A DNA stretch of 64,000 nt from Exiguobacterium marinum DSM 16307. GTDB taxonomy: Bacteria > Bacillota > Bacilli > Exiguobacteriales > Exiguobacteriaceae. The notes below the pieces were generated by a model, which did no database searches, was not told the DNA's origin, and was given only the letters and a program-made list of their open reading frames with translations. How positions within the stretch are numbered: position 1 is the stretch's first letter; the number at the start of each line of letters is the position of its first letter. Below, in pieces: positions 42,708 through 50,523 of this stretch. The stretch lies in NCBI RefSeq assembly GCF_000620845.1, contig NZ_KK211189.1:821662-885661 (forward strand), read 5' to 3'. The position numbers and the translations under genes were made by a program.

Positions 42708-43421
42708 ATGGAGCAACTGATCGCTAGTCTTGGGTTTCAATTCGATAAAGTGAAAATGTGGAGAACACAATCTATTTGGAAATCATTTTTTTATGTAGTA
42801 ATCGCGGTTCTTTTAGCGAACATAGTCGTATACGGTGTGAAGTGGGCAAACCAATCTGCGGTAGGTCAAGAAGAGCTACCGCCTTTTCGTATTACTGAAG
42901 ACGGTCTTCGTTACAATCAAGCGTTTTCGTTCGACGTCTCGGTGCTGGATTTGACGGTAATGATAGGGGATGAAGGAGAAACGAACGCGCGGCAGGCGTT
43001 GGTGCTAAACGAAACAGGTTGGGCGTTCAAACGAAGTGGGGTTGAGACGGATTTGAATAGTTATCAATCTTTGCTGGATTTTGTGGGAAGGCCGGATGTG
43101 ACGGAGCGAGATGTATATGCTCTGTTAGAGGAGTTGAACTGGTTCTATCCGATTTATATTTATGGGGCCATCTTGTTTGACTTGGTCCTTCACCTTCTTC
43201 TTCTTTCACTATTGGCGCTTGCGGGGCTCGGGTTTCGGCGCTTCGTTCCGATTCGTTATAAAGAAGCATGGACGATTACAGCATACGGCATTACAGCACC
43301 GCTTTTCGTGCGAACAGTAATCGCACTGTTGCCGATCAACGTGCCGATGCTGTCCGTATTGTATTGGGCAACTGTCGGAATCTTCGCTTTCATGACAATA
43401 CGAAAAATCGGCGATGACTAA
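42708..43421 (+). CDS. DUF1189 membrane protein (YvdJ-like)
   Basis: A 237-residue protein with an N-terminal span (about 27-46), an extracellular middle region (about 50-140) and four hydrophobic segments near the C-terminus (IYGAILFDLVLHLLLLSLLALAG, TITAYGITAPLFVRTVIALLPINV, MLSVLYWATVGIFAFM). It fits DUF1189, whose Bacillus member YvdJ lies in the mdx maltodextrin cluster next to a GH65 gene, as here. Divergent from GH65 with LacI-type operators between, so probably co-regulated. Function unknown, perhaps an accessory factor for uptake or the envelope. Confidence 0.75.
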   Translation: MEQLIASLGFQFDKVKMWRTQSIWKSFFYVVIAVLLANIVVYGVKWANQSAVGQEELPPFRITEDGLRYNQAFSFDVSVLDLTVMIGDEGETNARQALVLNETGWAFKRSGVETDLNSYQSLLDFVGRPDVTERDVYALLEELNWFYPIYIYGAILFDLVLHLLLLSLLALAGLGFRRFVPIRYKEAWTITAYGITAPLFVRTVIALLPINVPMLSVLYWATVGIFAFMTIRKIGDD

Positions 43422-43437
43422 TCAGCGCCGATTTTTT
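43403..43437. terminator. Bidirectional terminator between DUF1189 and the LacI gene
   Basis: An 11-bp stem (43403-43413 with 43426-43436) bounded by A and T tracts. It contains both converging stop codons. Confidence 0.8.
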
Positions 43438-44438
43438 GTGACCGATTCTCGAAGAATCAGTTGATTGTTGACGAACACCTCGTGGGGGGTATCTTGCTCT
43501 TCGACAATGTTTACAATCATGGACGCAGCTTTGCGCCCCATTTCGTAAGGCTGTTGCCCGACTGTCGTAAGGGGGGGAGATACGTATTGGGACAATAGAA
43601 TGTTATCGAATCCGATGATGGACAAGTCGTCAGGCACGTTCAAGCCGAGTTCACGCGTCGCTTGAAGAACACCGAGTGCCATCACGTCAGATGCACAGAA
43701 GATTGCCGTGACTTCGGGGTGGTTCAGTAAAAATGGGAGTGCCACATTCTTTGAGGCGAGTTCCTCAAAGTCCCCGTTCAGCACATACTCGTCGCGAAAG
43801 TCGATTTCATGCTCATGCAACACTTGACGATAGGCGTCATATCGAACGGTCGAGACATAGGCGTTGGGGGAACCGTTCATAAACGCAATGTGTTGATGTC
43901 CCAGTCGGATTAGATAACGCACGGCTTGTTTGGCGCTTTCGAGCTGGTTCGATGTTACGTAGCCGGTGTTCACACCCTCGACTGGTATGTCGACCAATAC
44001 GCAAGGCACTGTGCTTTCGATCGCCTCAAGTAAATAAGGGTCGTCTCGCTTCAATCCTTGGATGACAACACCATCTAATTGACGTTCCGCACACATCTGA
44101 CTATATGTCTTGTTCTTTTGCTTCGAAGTAGAAGTGGATAAAAGGACGAACTCGTAGTTGAGGTCTGATAATTCGTCTGACACACCGCATAGCGTCTCGA
44201 ACATGAAATTGTCTTTAATGCTCTCGCGTTTTAAGTCGGTGACGAGGAACCCGATCGTGTTTGATTGCTTTTTGACTAAACTACGCGCTAGGATGTTCGG
44301 ACTGTAGCCGAGCTCTTTTGCAACATTTAAAATTTTATCTCGAGTCTCCTTGTTCACATCATTATAGCCGTTCAAGGCGCGAGATACGGTCGTAATCGAA
44401 AAACCAGATGCTTTGGAGACATCTTTTAATGTAGCCAT
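43422..44438 (-). CDS. LacI/GalR-family transcriptional repressor of the oligosaccharide locus
   Basis: The 338-residue regulator has an N-terminal helix-turn-helix with hinge (ATLKDVSKASGFSITTVSRALNGYNDVNKETRDKI ... SPNILARSLVKKQS) and a periplasmic-binding-protein-like effector domain (about 60-335: IGFLVTDLKRES, GHQHIAFMNGSPNAYVSTVRYDAYRQVL, FCASDVMALGVLQATRELGLNVPDDLSIIGFDN). The HTH is of the CcpA/MalR kind, which binds CG-centred palindromes. CCGAAACGTTTCGG sites flank this gene on both sides. A cre-like site (44458) sits in its own leader. The expected inducer is an imported oligosaccharide. Confidence 0.9.
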   Translation of the reverse strand: MATLKDVSKASGFSITTVSRALNGYNDVNKETRDKILNVAKELGYSPNILARSLVKKQSNTIGFLVTDLKRESIKDNFMFETLCGVSDELSDLNYEFVLLSTSTSKQKNKTYSQMCAERQLDGVVIQGLKRDDPYLLEAIESTVPCVLVDIPVEGVNTGYVTSNQLESAKQAVRYLIRLGHQHIAFMNGSPNAYVSTVRYDAYRQVLHEHEIDFRDEYVLNGDFEELASKNVALPFLLNHPEVTAIFCASDVMALGVLQATRELGLNVPDDLSIIGFDNILLSQYVSPPLTTVGQQPYEMGRKAASMIVNIVEEQDTPHEVFVNNQLILRESVTKNRR

Positions 44439-44457
44439 GGTGAAAGACTCCTTTATA

Positions 44458-44471
44458 TGAAAACGTTGTGA
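44458..44471. promoter_or_regulatory. cre-like site in the leader of the LacI-family gene
   Basis: TGAAAACGTTGTGA matches TGWAANCGNTNWCA at all but one fixed position, about 20 bases upstream of the repressor start codon. CcpA would control the repressor gene itself. Confidence 0.55.
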
Positions 44472-44580
44472 TTAATTTGGGATTAATTTGATTATATATC
44501 TAGTTTAGCCTGTATACGAAAGACTTGTAAACCGCTTATTTAAAGGATTTTTAACGGTCATATAAAAAAGTTCTTGATTT

Positions 44581-44594
44581 CCGAAACGTTTCGG
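44581..44594. promoter_or_regulatory. LacI-family operator ahead of the sugar-binding protein gene
   Basis: CCGAAACGTTTCGG is a perfect 14-bp palindrome, identical to the core of the 42601 site. It lies between the divergent LacI and solute-binding protein genes. Confidence 0.72.
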
Positions 44595-44615
44595 GTTTAA
44601 AATCTAGTTGTGAGT

Positions 44616-44629
44616 TGAAAGCGGTTACT
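44616..44629 (+). promoter_or_regulatory. cre-like site ahead of the sugar ABC operon
   Basis: TGAAAGCGGTTACT matches the cre consensus at all but the last base, 38 bases before the solute-binding protein start. CcpA repression or roadblock is expected. Confidence 0.6.
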
Positions 44630-44666
44630 TTGATTCGATTACAATTATTCTAGGAGGAAAATCACG

Positions 44667-45944
44667 ATGAACAAGAAAGTTTCAAAGCCATTATCAATTG
44701 TCATGCTATCAGGACTTGTTTTTACTGCAGCTTGCGGTGGTGAAGAGGAAGCGCAAGTCGCATCAAACCCATCTGATCTCGAAGGGAAAGAAATTACGGT
44801 CGGGACGTGGAAAGGGACAGATGCCGAAGTCAAGGCGTTTGATGAGTTATTAGCGGCCTTCACCGAAGAGACAGGTATTAAAGCAAAGAAGAAGGTCTAT
44901 AATGATTATCAAACACAACTTCAAACGGACCTTGTCGGTGGAACGGCGCCGGACGTGTTTTATGTCGATGCTTTTTTAGCACCTGAACTGTCTAAACAGG
45001 GTGTACTCGAGCCGCTTGATCAGTATATCGAGCAAGCAGAGAAGGATTTAGTCGACTTCTATGAACCGGCCATCAATGCTTTCAAATCAGACGATCAATT
45101 GTTCGGTCTGCCGAAAGACTATTCGACACTTGGTCTTTACTATAACAAAAAAATGATTGAAGGCGCAGGGTTCACAGCGGATGACATCCCATCTGACATG
45201 GGAGAGCTTCCAGGATTCTTGAAAGAGTTGAAAGGAAAACTCCCGTCTGGTGTGACGCCGGCAATTACAACATCCGAACTCGCGCGTCATATGTTTGTAC
45301 TTCAATCAGGCAGCACGGAAGTCGTCGATGGGGACGGGATGGCGGTGTTGGCGCAATCTGATCAAATCGCTGCCATGCAACCCCTTGTAGATGCTTACCA
45401 AGATAAGCTCGTCCAACGTCCGGCCGATCTCGGTCAAGGGTGGGCCGGTGACTCGTTCGGAGCTGAAAAAGCGGCAATCATGATTGAAGGGAACTGGGCA
45501 ATCTCCCATATTGAGCAAAACTTCCCGGACGTCGAAATGGGAACGAAAGAAGTGCCTACGATTGGTGGAAACAGTGGGTCGATGATGTTCACAGTATCGT
45601 ATTCGCTCAATAGCGATTCGGAAGAAAAAGCAGCCGGATGGGAGTTTATCAACTATGCTACGTCAAAAGACGGTATGAAGATTTGGTCTGAAGGGGCAGG
45701 TGTCCTCCCGTCACTCAAATCGATTGCAGAGGAACTCAACCTTCAAGACGATGAATTGAAAGCGCCATTCGTTGCGGCTGGGGCTTATGCGACACCTTGG
45801 CAAAAAGGAGATTCATTGTCAATCGTTGCTCGTGAGTATAACAACTTGTTACCGGCAGCTTTAAAAGGTGACATGACACTCGAAGAAGCGATGAAAAAGG
45901 CGGAAGAAACAGCGAATAAAGATATCGAGACGCAATTGAAATAA
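44667..45944 (+). CDS. Sugar ABC transporter solute-binding lipoprotein
   Basis: A 425-residue family-1 binding protein. The signal peptide and lipobox FTAAC (Cys23) lipid-anchor it outside the membrane. The mature domain begins ITVGTWKGTDAEVKAFDELLAAFTEETGIKAKKKVYNDYQTQLQTDLVGGTAPDVFYVDAFLAPELSKQG, typical of oligosaccharide receptors. Sugar-stacking aromatics are frequent. AGGAGG precedes the ATG. It is the first gene of an ABC-pgmB operon under a LacI-type operator and a cre-like site. The sequence resembles glucoside/sucrose-type receptors more than MalE, but the ligand is not certain. Confidence 0.88.
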   Translation: MNKKVSKPLSIVMLSGLVFTAACGGEEEAQVASNPSDLEGKEITVGTWKGTDAEVKAFDELLAAFTEETGIKAKKKVYNDYQTQLQTDLVGGTAPDVFYVDAFLAPELSKQGVLEPLDQYIEQAEKDLVDFYEPAINAFKSDDQLFGLPKDYSTLGLYYNKKMIEGAGFTADDIPSDMGELPGFLKELKGKLPSGVTPAITTSELARHMFVLQSGSTEVVDGDGMAVLAQSDQIAAMQPLVDAYQDKLVQRPADLGQGWAGDSFGAEKAAIMIEGNWAISHIEQNFPDVEMGTKEVPTIGGNSGSMMFTVSYSLNSDSEEKAAGWEFINYATSKDGMKIWSEGAGVLPSLKSIAEELNLQDDELKAPFVAAGAYATPWQKGDSLSIVAREYNNLLPAALKGDMTLEEAMKKAEETANKDIETQLK

Positions 45945-45955
45945 AGAAACAATTG

Positions 45956-45977
45956 GGCTCGCGTAACTGCGCGAGCC
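45956..45977 (+). promoter_or_regulatory. Intercistronic stem-loop after the binding-protein gene
   Basis: A perfect 8-bp GC-rich stem (45956-45963 with 45970-45977) without a following T run. Such structures after binding-protein genes protect the upstream mRNA from 3' decay, giving more receptor than permease. Confidence 0.6.
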
Positions 45978-46004
45978 TTACTGTGTTCGGAAAGGAAGGG
46001 TTCT

Positions 46005-46970
46005 ATGGGCACACAGCTCGAAATCAACCGACGTACTGATACGGCATCACAAGCACCACCACCAAAGAAAAAGAAAGGTAGTGAACGTGATCGTCGTGAG
46101 GCGGTACAGGGGATGACATTTATGTTGCCGACGCTAATTATCTTGGTGACATTCACATTGCTTCCAATTGCGTATTCTCTGTTCTTGTCGTTTACACGCG
46201 TGAATTTATTTGGTGGGATCGACTTTCAGTGGGTCGGCTTGGACAACTACGTCAACGCGTGGAACGATGACCGGGTATGGACAGCGTTAAAAAATACATT
46301 CCGTTACGCCCTGTTCGTTGTGCCGATTCAAACGGCAATCGCACTTCTTATGGCTGCCGTCTTAAATTCGGGAATTCGTTTTCAAAACACGTTTCGGACG
46401 ATTTACTTTTTGCCGACACTTACTTCAAGTTCGGCACTCACGATGATTTTCATGTTTTTATTCAGTTTAAATGGTCCGATTAACAACGTCCTCGTCAGTT
46501 TTGGATTATTAGATACGCCAATTAACTTTATCAATGAAACAGATTTCGCATTGACGACCATCATGGTCATGAACATTTGGTCGACTGTTCCATTTTTCAT
46601 GACCATCTACTTGGCAGGGCTTCAAGATATTCCGTCTTCACTTTATGAGGCGGCATCGCTTGATGGTGCAAACGCTTGGCAAAAGCTGATGAAAATCACG
46701 GTTCCGAATCTGACACCTGTGACAAACTACGTTTTATTGATGGGAATCATTGGATGCTTCCAGTTGTTCGACCAAGCATATATCATCTCAGGAGGGACTG
46801 GCGGACCGAACAACGCGACGCTCACCTTCTCGCTCATCATTTATCAATATGCGTTCAAGACGATTGGGACGATGGGATACGCTTCTGCCCTTGCGATCAT
46901 TTTGACAGCAATCATCTTCACCGTGTCGATGATTGCCCGTAAATTGAACAAAGAAGAGTCTAACTATTAA
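46005..46970 (+). CDS. Sugar ABC transporter permease (MalF-like)
   Basis: The 321-residue permease has a polar, proline/lysine-rich cytoplasmic N-terminus (1-35) and then six spans starting MTFMLPTLIILVTFTLLPIAYSLFLSF. The EAA coupling loop is YEAASLDGANAWQKLMKITVPNLTPVTNY (about 210-238). It is downstream of the binding protein and 12 bases upstream of the second permease. No ATPase gene is present in the operon, so a shared MsmX/UgpC-type ATPase is expected to energise it. Confidence 0.9.
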   Translation: MGTQLEINRRTDTASQAPPPKKKKGSERDRREAVQGMTFMLPTLIILVTFTLLPIAYSLFLSFTRVNLFGGIDFQWVGLDNYVNAWNDDRVWTALKNTFRYALFVVPIQTAIALLMAAVLNSGIRFQNTFRTIYFLPTLTSSSALTMIFMFLFSLNGPINNVLVSFGLLDTPINFINETDFALTTIMVMNIWSTVPFFMTIYLAGLQDIPSSLYEAASLDGANAWQKLMKITVPNLTPVTNYVLLMGIIGCFQLFDQAYIISGGTGGPNNATLTFSLIIYQYAFKTIGTMGYASALAIILTAIIFTVSMIARKLNKEESNY

Positions 46971-46982
46971 GGGGGAATGGAT

Positions 46983-47807
46983 ATGAAAAATAAAAAATGG
47001 CCGCGTATCGTGATGTACGTCATTCTTGTTTCGTACGCGCTCGTCACACTGTATCCATTCTTATGGGCAGTGCTCGCCTCGTTTAAACCGTATAGTGAGA
47101 TTGTAGCGGGAGGACTTACGCTTTGGCCAGAGAATCCAACGCTAGCAAACTTTGAACACATCTTTACGAAAGATCCACTTTTTCCACGTTGGATCATGAA
47201 CTCTTTTTTGATTGCGACGCTCGGTACGATTGTAAACGTCATCTTCAACACGATGGCAGGTTATTCACTTGCACGTCTCCGGTTTCCTGGTCGTAACTAC
47301 CTATTTTTATTAATATTGGCGGTCATGATGGTACCGGGACAAATCTTGCTCATCCCGAACTACTTGATTATGAGATCGCTCGGTATACTCGACACATATT
47401 CCGCATTGATCATTCCCGGAGCCATCAACTTCTCCTATATCTTCTTGATGAGACAGTTCTTTATCAACTTCCCACGTGAAGTAGAAGAAGCTGCACAAGT
47501 AGACGGGCTCAATCGATTTCAAACGTTTTGGCGTATCGTTTTCCCGATGGCCCGCGCCTCGGTAGCAACGCAGGCTGTCTTCGTCTTCCTAGGATTTTGG
47601 AACGAGTTCTTAAAACCGCTCCTTTATATCACATCACCCGAGAAATATACGCTCACGCTTGGTTTGCAGTCATTCCAAAGCCAGAACGCGACTCAATGGA
47701 ACTATATTATGGCGGCTTCTGTCGTCAGTATCATTCCGATCATCATTTTGTATATCATGCTGAATAAGTACTTCATGCAAGGTTTACGAATTGGTGGGGA
47801 TAAATAA
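46983..47807 (+). CDS. Sugar ABC transporter permease (MalG-like)
   Basis: The 274-residue partner permease begins KNKKWPRIVMYVILVSYALVTLYPFLWAVLASFKPYSEI. It has the EAA loop VEEAAQVDGLNRFQTFWRIVFPMARASVATQA (about 159-190) and six predicted spans. ATG 46977 is in frame but sits at the end of the GGGGG ribosome binding site. ATG 46983, 7 bases downstream of it, is preferred. It is followed by pgmB after 8 bases. Confidence 0.9.
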   Translation: MKNKKWPRIVMYVILVSYALVTLYPFLWAVLASFKPYSEIVAGGLTLWPENPTLANFEHIFTKDPLFPRWIMNSFLIATLGTIVNVIFNTMAGYSLARLRFPGRNYLFLLILAVMMVPGQILLIPNYLIMRSLGILDTYSALIIPGAINFSYIFLMRQFFINFPREVEEAAQVDGLNRFQTFWRIVFPMARASVATQAVFVFLGFWNEFLKPLLYITSPEKYTLTLGLQSFQSQNATQWNYIMAASVVSIIPIIILYIMLNKYFMQGLRIGGDK

Positions 47808-47815
47808 GGAGAGTT

Positions 47816-48469
47816 ATGATGAAAGCGTTTATCTTTGATTTAGATGGTGTCATCACCGATAGTGCCGAATATCATTACTTAGCATGGAAAGCGCTCGGCG
47901 AAGATTTGGGGATTCCATTTGACCGAGAATTCAATGAGACATTGAAAGGCGTGAGTCGAACTGAATCACTTGAACGGATTTTACGTCTTGGAGGACGTGA
48001 GAATGATTTTTCGGTCGAGGAGAAGGGACGACTTGCGACAAAAAAGAATGAACACTATGTATCTCTTATTTCAAACATCACGAGTGCGGACATCTTACCA
48101 GGTATTGAGGTGTTCTTAAGCGATTTGAAAGAAGCTGGCTATAAAGTCGGGATGGCGTCTGCATCTAAGAACGCACAGATGGTGACACATCAACTCGGAT
48201 TACTCGATGCGTTTGACCACATCGTCGACGCGGCGACGGTAACCGATTCGAAGCCGCACCCTGAAGTATTTTTGAAAGCTGCCGCAGCACTCCAAGTCGA
48301 ACCGAAAGATTGTGTAGGGATTGAGGATGCTGTCGCTGGCATCGAAGCGATTCATGCAGCTGGTATGTTCGCTGTCGGCATCGGAGACCCGGAAGTGTTG
48401 ACCGAAGCTGAACTCGTCTTTACGGACACGAGTATCCTTACGCTCGATCACGTCTTAGCGCGGATTTAA
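47816..48469 (+). CDS. pgmB: Beta-phosphoglucomutase
   Basis: Converts beta-glucose-1-phosphate to glucose-6-phosphate. The 217-residue HAD-family protein has the nucleophile motif FDLDGVITDSAEYHYLAWKALGEDLGI (aspartyl phosphate Asp, and the general acid-base Asp two residues on), the cap-domain LKGVSRTESLERIL, KVGMASASKNAQ, and the acidic GIEDAVAGIEAIHAAGM. It is the metabolic partner of the inverting GH65 phosphorylase in the same regulon. ATG codons at 47816 and 47819 are both possible after AAGGAG. Confidence 0.93.
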   Translation: MMKAFIFDLDGVITDSAEYHYLAWKALGEDLGIPFDREFNETLKGVSRTESLERILRLGGRENDFSVEEKGRLATKKNEHYVSLISNITSADILPGIEVFLSDLKEAGYKVGMASASKNAQMVTHQLGLLDAFDHIVDAATVTDSKPHPEVFLKAAAALQVEPKDCVGIEDAVAGIEAIHAAGMFAVGIGDPEVLTEAELVFTDTSILTLDHVLARI

Positions 48470-48476
48470 AACAAAG

Positions 48477-48503
48477 CCTCGAGTGGTCACGCTCGGGGTT
48501 TTT
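48477..48503 (+). terminator. Internal terminator/attenuator between pgmB and the GH13 gene
   Basis: A 7-bp stem (48477-48483 with 48492-48498, one wobble) followed by five T, only about 20 bases ahead of the GH13 start. It may lower expression of GH13 relative to upstream genes. Confidence 0.55.
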
Positions 48504-48521
48504 GAATGAGGAGGAGATGAA

Positions 48522-50132
48522 TTGGAACGGATATGGTGGAAAGAGGCGATTGTGTATCAAGTATATTGGCGAAGTTTCTTTGATACAAATGGTGACGGTT
48601 ACGGTGATTTAGAAGGTGTCCGTCAAAAATTAACGTATATTAAAGAACTCGGTGCGGATGTTGTCTGGCTTAACCCATTTTATGTCTCACCCGATAAGGA
48701 CAACGGTTATGATATTGCGGACTATTATCGTGTCATGGAAAAAGCGGGGACGATGAGAGACTTTGAGCGTTTGCTCGAAGAAGCGCACACGCTTGGATTG
48801 AAAGTCATTTTAGATTTAGTCGTCAATCATACATCTGACCAACATCCTTGGTTCCTTGAAGCAAGGACATCAATCGATTCACCGAAACGAGATTATTATA
48901 TTTGGCATGATCCTGTTGATTGTAAAGAACCGAATAACTGGCGCTCTTATTTCGCTCCATCATGTTGGGAACATGATGCAAGGACCAATCAGTATTACTA
49001 TCATTCGTTTGCTGTCGAACAACCCGATCTCAACTGGGAAAATGAAGAATTACGACATGAAATCTATAAAATGATGCGCTTTTGGCTCGATAAAGGGATC
49101 GACGGTTTTCGCATGGATGTGATCAACTTACTCGCGAAACGACAAGATTTGTCTGATGTCGAGAATCCATATGATTTAAGTTACTTAGCAAATAATCCTG
49201 GAATCCATGAGTATCTTCAAGAAATGCATGAGGAAGTACTACGACACTATGATTGTATGACGGTCGGTGAGATCCCGTTCGTTACACCGACAGAAGGCGC
49301 ACTTTATGTGGATGATGCGCGTCATGAGCTAAATACGTTGTTCCATTTTCAAATCGCGGATGAGATGCCGTCGTGGGATATGTTCCGTTTCAAAGAAATT
49401 CAGCGTGACTGGTATGAGGGATTGAAAGGAAAGGGCTGGAACTCGCAATTCTTAAATAATCACGACCATACGCGTCAAGTGACGCGATATGGTAACGACG
49501 CGGAACATCGTGTTGCTTCGGCAAAGCTATTGGTCACTTTGACGCACACATTACCTGGCATTCCTTATATCTATCAAGGTGAAGAAATCGGTATGACGGG
49601 TGTCACGTTTGATTCGATTGACGACTATCAAGACATTGCGATGAAAAATCGATATGTAGAAGAGGTTGGCAAAGGACAAGATCCAAAAGTGGTGTTGGAA
49701 AGCTTGCGCTTGCTCAGTCGCGATAATTCACGAACACCCATGCAGTGGAACAGTTTTCGGGAAGCGGGATTTACGGAAGCGGTCCCTTGGATGACGGTGA
49801 ATCCGAACTATGTCGATGTAAATGTAGAAGCTGATTTGCTTCGAGAAGATTCAGTGTTTCGATATTATCAAAAATTGATTCAATTAAGGAAATCAAATGA
49901 AGCGCTTGTTTATGGAGAGTTTAACGATTTAATTCCAAAAAATAAGTCGCTACATGCATATGAACGCTTTTTAGGACGAGATCGATTTTTAGTGATTCTC
50001 AATCATTCGGATGAAGACCATCTTATCCCGGTCTCAACAGAATCCTACTCTCTCGTACTACAAAACCTTGTCAATGAAACCGATCACTTACAGCCGCATG
50101 AAGCGCGTATATATCAGAAGACCATCGGATGA
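48522..50132 (+). CDS. GH13 alpha-glucosidase, oligo-1,6-glucosidase type
   Basis: The 536-residue (beta/alpha)8-barrel alpha-glucosidase has all catalytic residues: nucleophile Asp199 in GFRMDVINLL, acid-base Glu250 in MTVGEIPF and Asp315 in FLNNHDHTR. Regions I (DLVVNHTSDQH) and V (QPDLNW) are also present. Val200 directly after the nucleophile and the QPDLN region V are the pattern linked to alpha-1,6 (isomalto-oligosaccharide) hydrolysis. There is no signal peptide, so it is intracellular. A TTG start is used, 6 bases after GAGGAGGAG; no ATG in this frame is suitable. It is the last gene of the sugar ABC operon. Confidence 0.92.
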   Translation: MERIWWKEAIVYQVYWRSFFDTNGDGYGDLEGVRQKLTYIKELGADVVWLNPFYVSPDKDNGYDIADYYRVMEKAGTMRDFERLLEEAHTLGLKVILDLVVNHTSDQHPWFLEARTSIDSPKRDYYIWHDPVDCKEPNNWRSYFAPSCWEHDARTNQYYYHSFAVEQPDLNWENEELRHEIYKMMRFWLDKGIDGFRMDVINLLAKRQDLSDVENPYDLSYLANNPGIHEYLQEMHEEVLRHYDCMTVGEIPFVTPTEGALYVDDARHELNTLFHFQIADEMPSWDMFRFKEIQRDWYEGLKGKGWNSQFLNNHDHTRQVTRYGNDAEHRVASAKLLVTLTHTLPGIPYIYQGEEIGMTGVTFDSIDDYQDIAMKNRYVEEVGKGQDPKVVLESLRLLSRDNSRTPMQWNSFREAGFTEAVPWMTVNPNYVDVNVEADLLREDSVFRYYQKLIQLRKSNEALVYGEFNDLIPKNKSLHAYERFLGRDRFLVILNHSDEDHLIPVSTESYSLVLQNLVNETDHLQPHEARIYQKTIG

Positions 50133-50152
50133 GATGGTCTTCACGCTTTTTT
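50117..50152 (+). terminator. Intrinsic terminator of the sugar operon
   Basis: A perfect 10-bp stem (50117-50126 with 50133-50142) with a GGATGA loop and a T run a few bases further on. The GH13 stop lies in the loop. Confidence 0.78.
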
Positions 50153-50284
50153 CTTCGTACCTCGAAACGCGAAGAACATGGCGATGCCAATCCCAATCCC
50201 GAGCCACCAGTTGTCGAGTGTAAGACCGAAGACGACAGCGAACACAACAGCGACCGGAATCGATAAGTATCCACGTTGTTTCAT
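50141..50284 (-). CDS. Small membrane protein, 47 residues
   Basis: Reads MKQRGYLSIPVAVVFAVVFG then LTLDNWWLGIGIGIAMFFAF and RGTKKKA. It has two hydrophobic segments with a short DNWW turn and a positively charged tail, a plausible two-span hairpin protein. AAAGGGTGA lies about 8 bases upstream of the ATG on the minus strand. The gene is convergent with GH13. No family is recognised, but the orderly hydrophobicity and ribosome binding site argue for a real gene. Confidence 0.6.
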   Translation of the reverse strand: MKQRGYLSIPVAVVFAVVFGLTLDNWWLGIGIGIAMFFAFRGTKKKA

Positions 50285-50415
50285 GATTTGTCACCCTTTC
50301 TTTGTCCTGCCATCCTTATTCCCGCAAATGCAATCCTTCATGCAATTCCGAGAACGCTTTCATGAAAATGGCTCAACCATGAGGTTTGTCCAAATAATGA
50401 ACAGATAAATAAACA

Positions 50416-50488
50416 TGTGAAAAAATGAACAATCTATCTATTCAAAGGGAAAAACTCTTGCTATATTGTTTATGTGATATTTTTCACA
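50416..50488 (+). promoter_or_regulatory. cstA promoter region with Fnr/CRP-like palindrome
   Basis: An extended -10 TGCTATATT (50459-50467) precedes TGTGATATTTTTCACA (50473-50488), an exact match to the TGTGA-N6-TCACA site of CRP/Fnr-family regulators. A second, imperfect copy (TGTGA-N6-GAACA) lies at 50416-50431. With a start near 50474 the perfect site would overlap transcription initiation, suggesting repression. Confidence 0.6.
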
Positions 50489-50523
50489 ATAAATCAATTC
50501 ATTCGTTAATGGAGGCATCTTAC

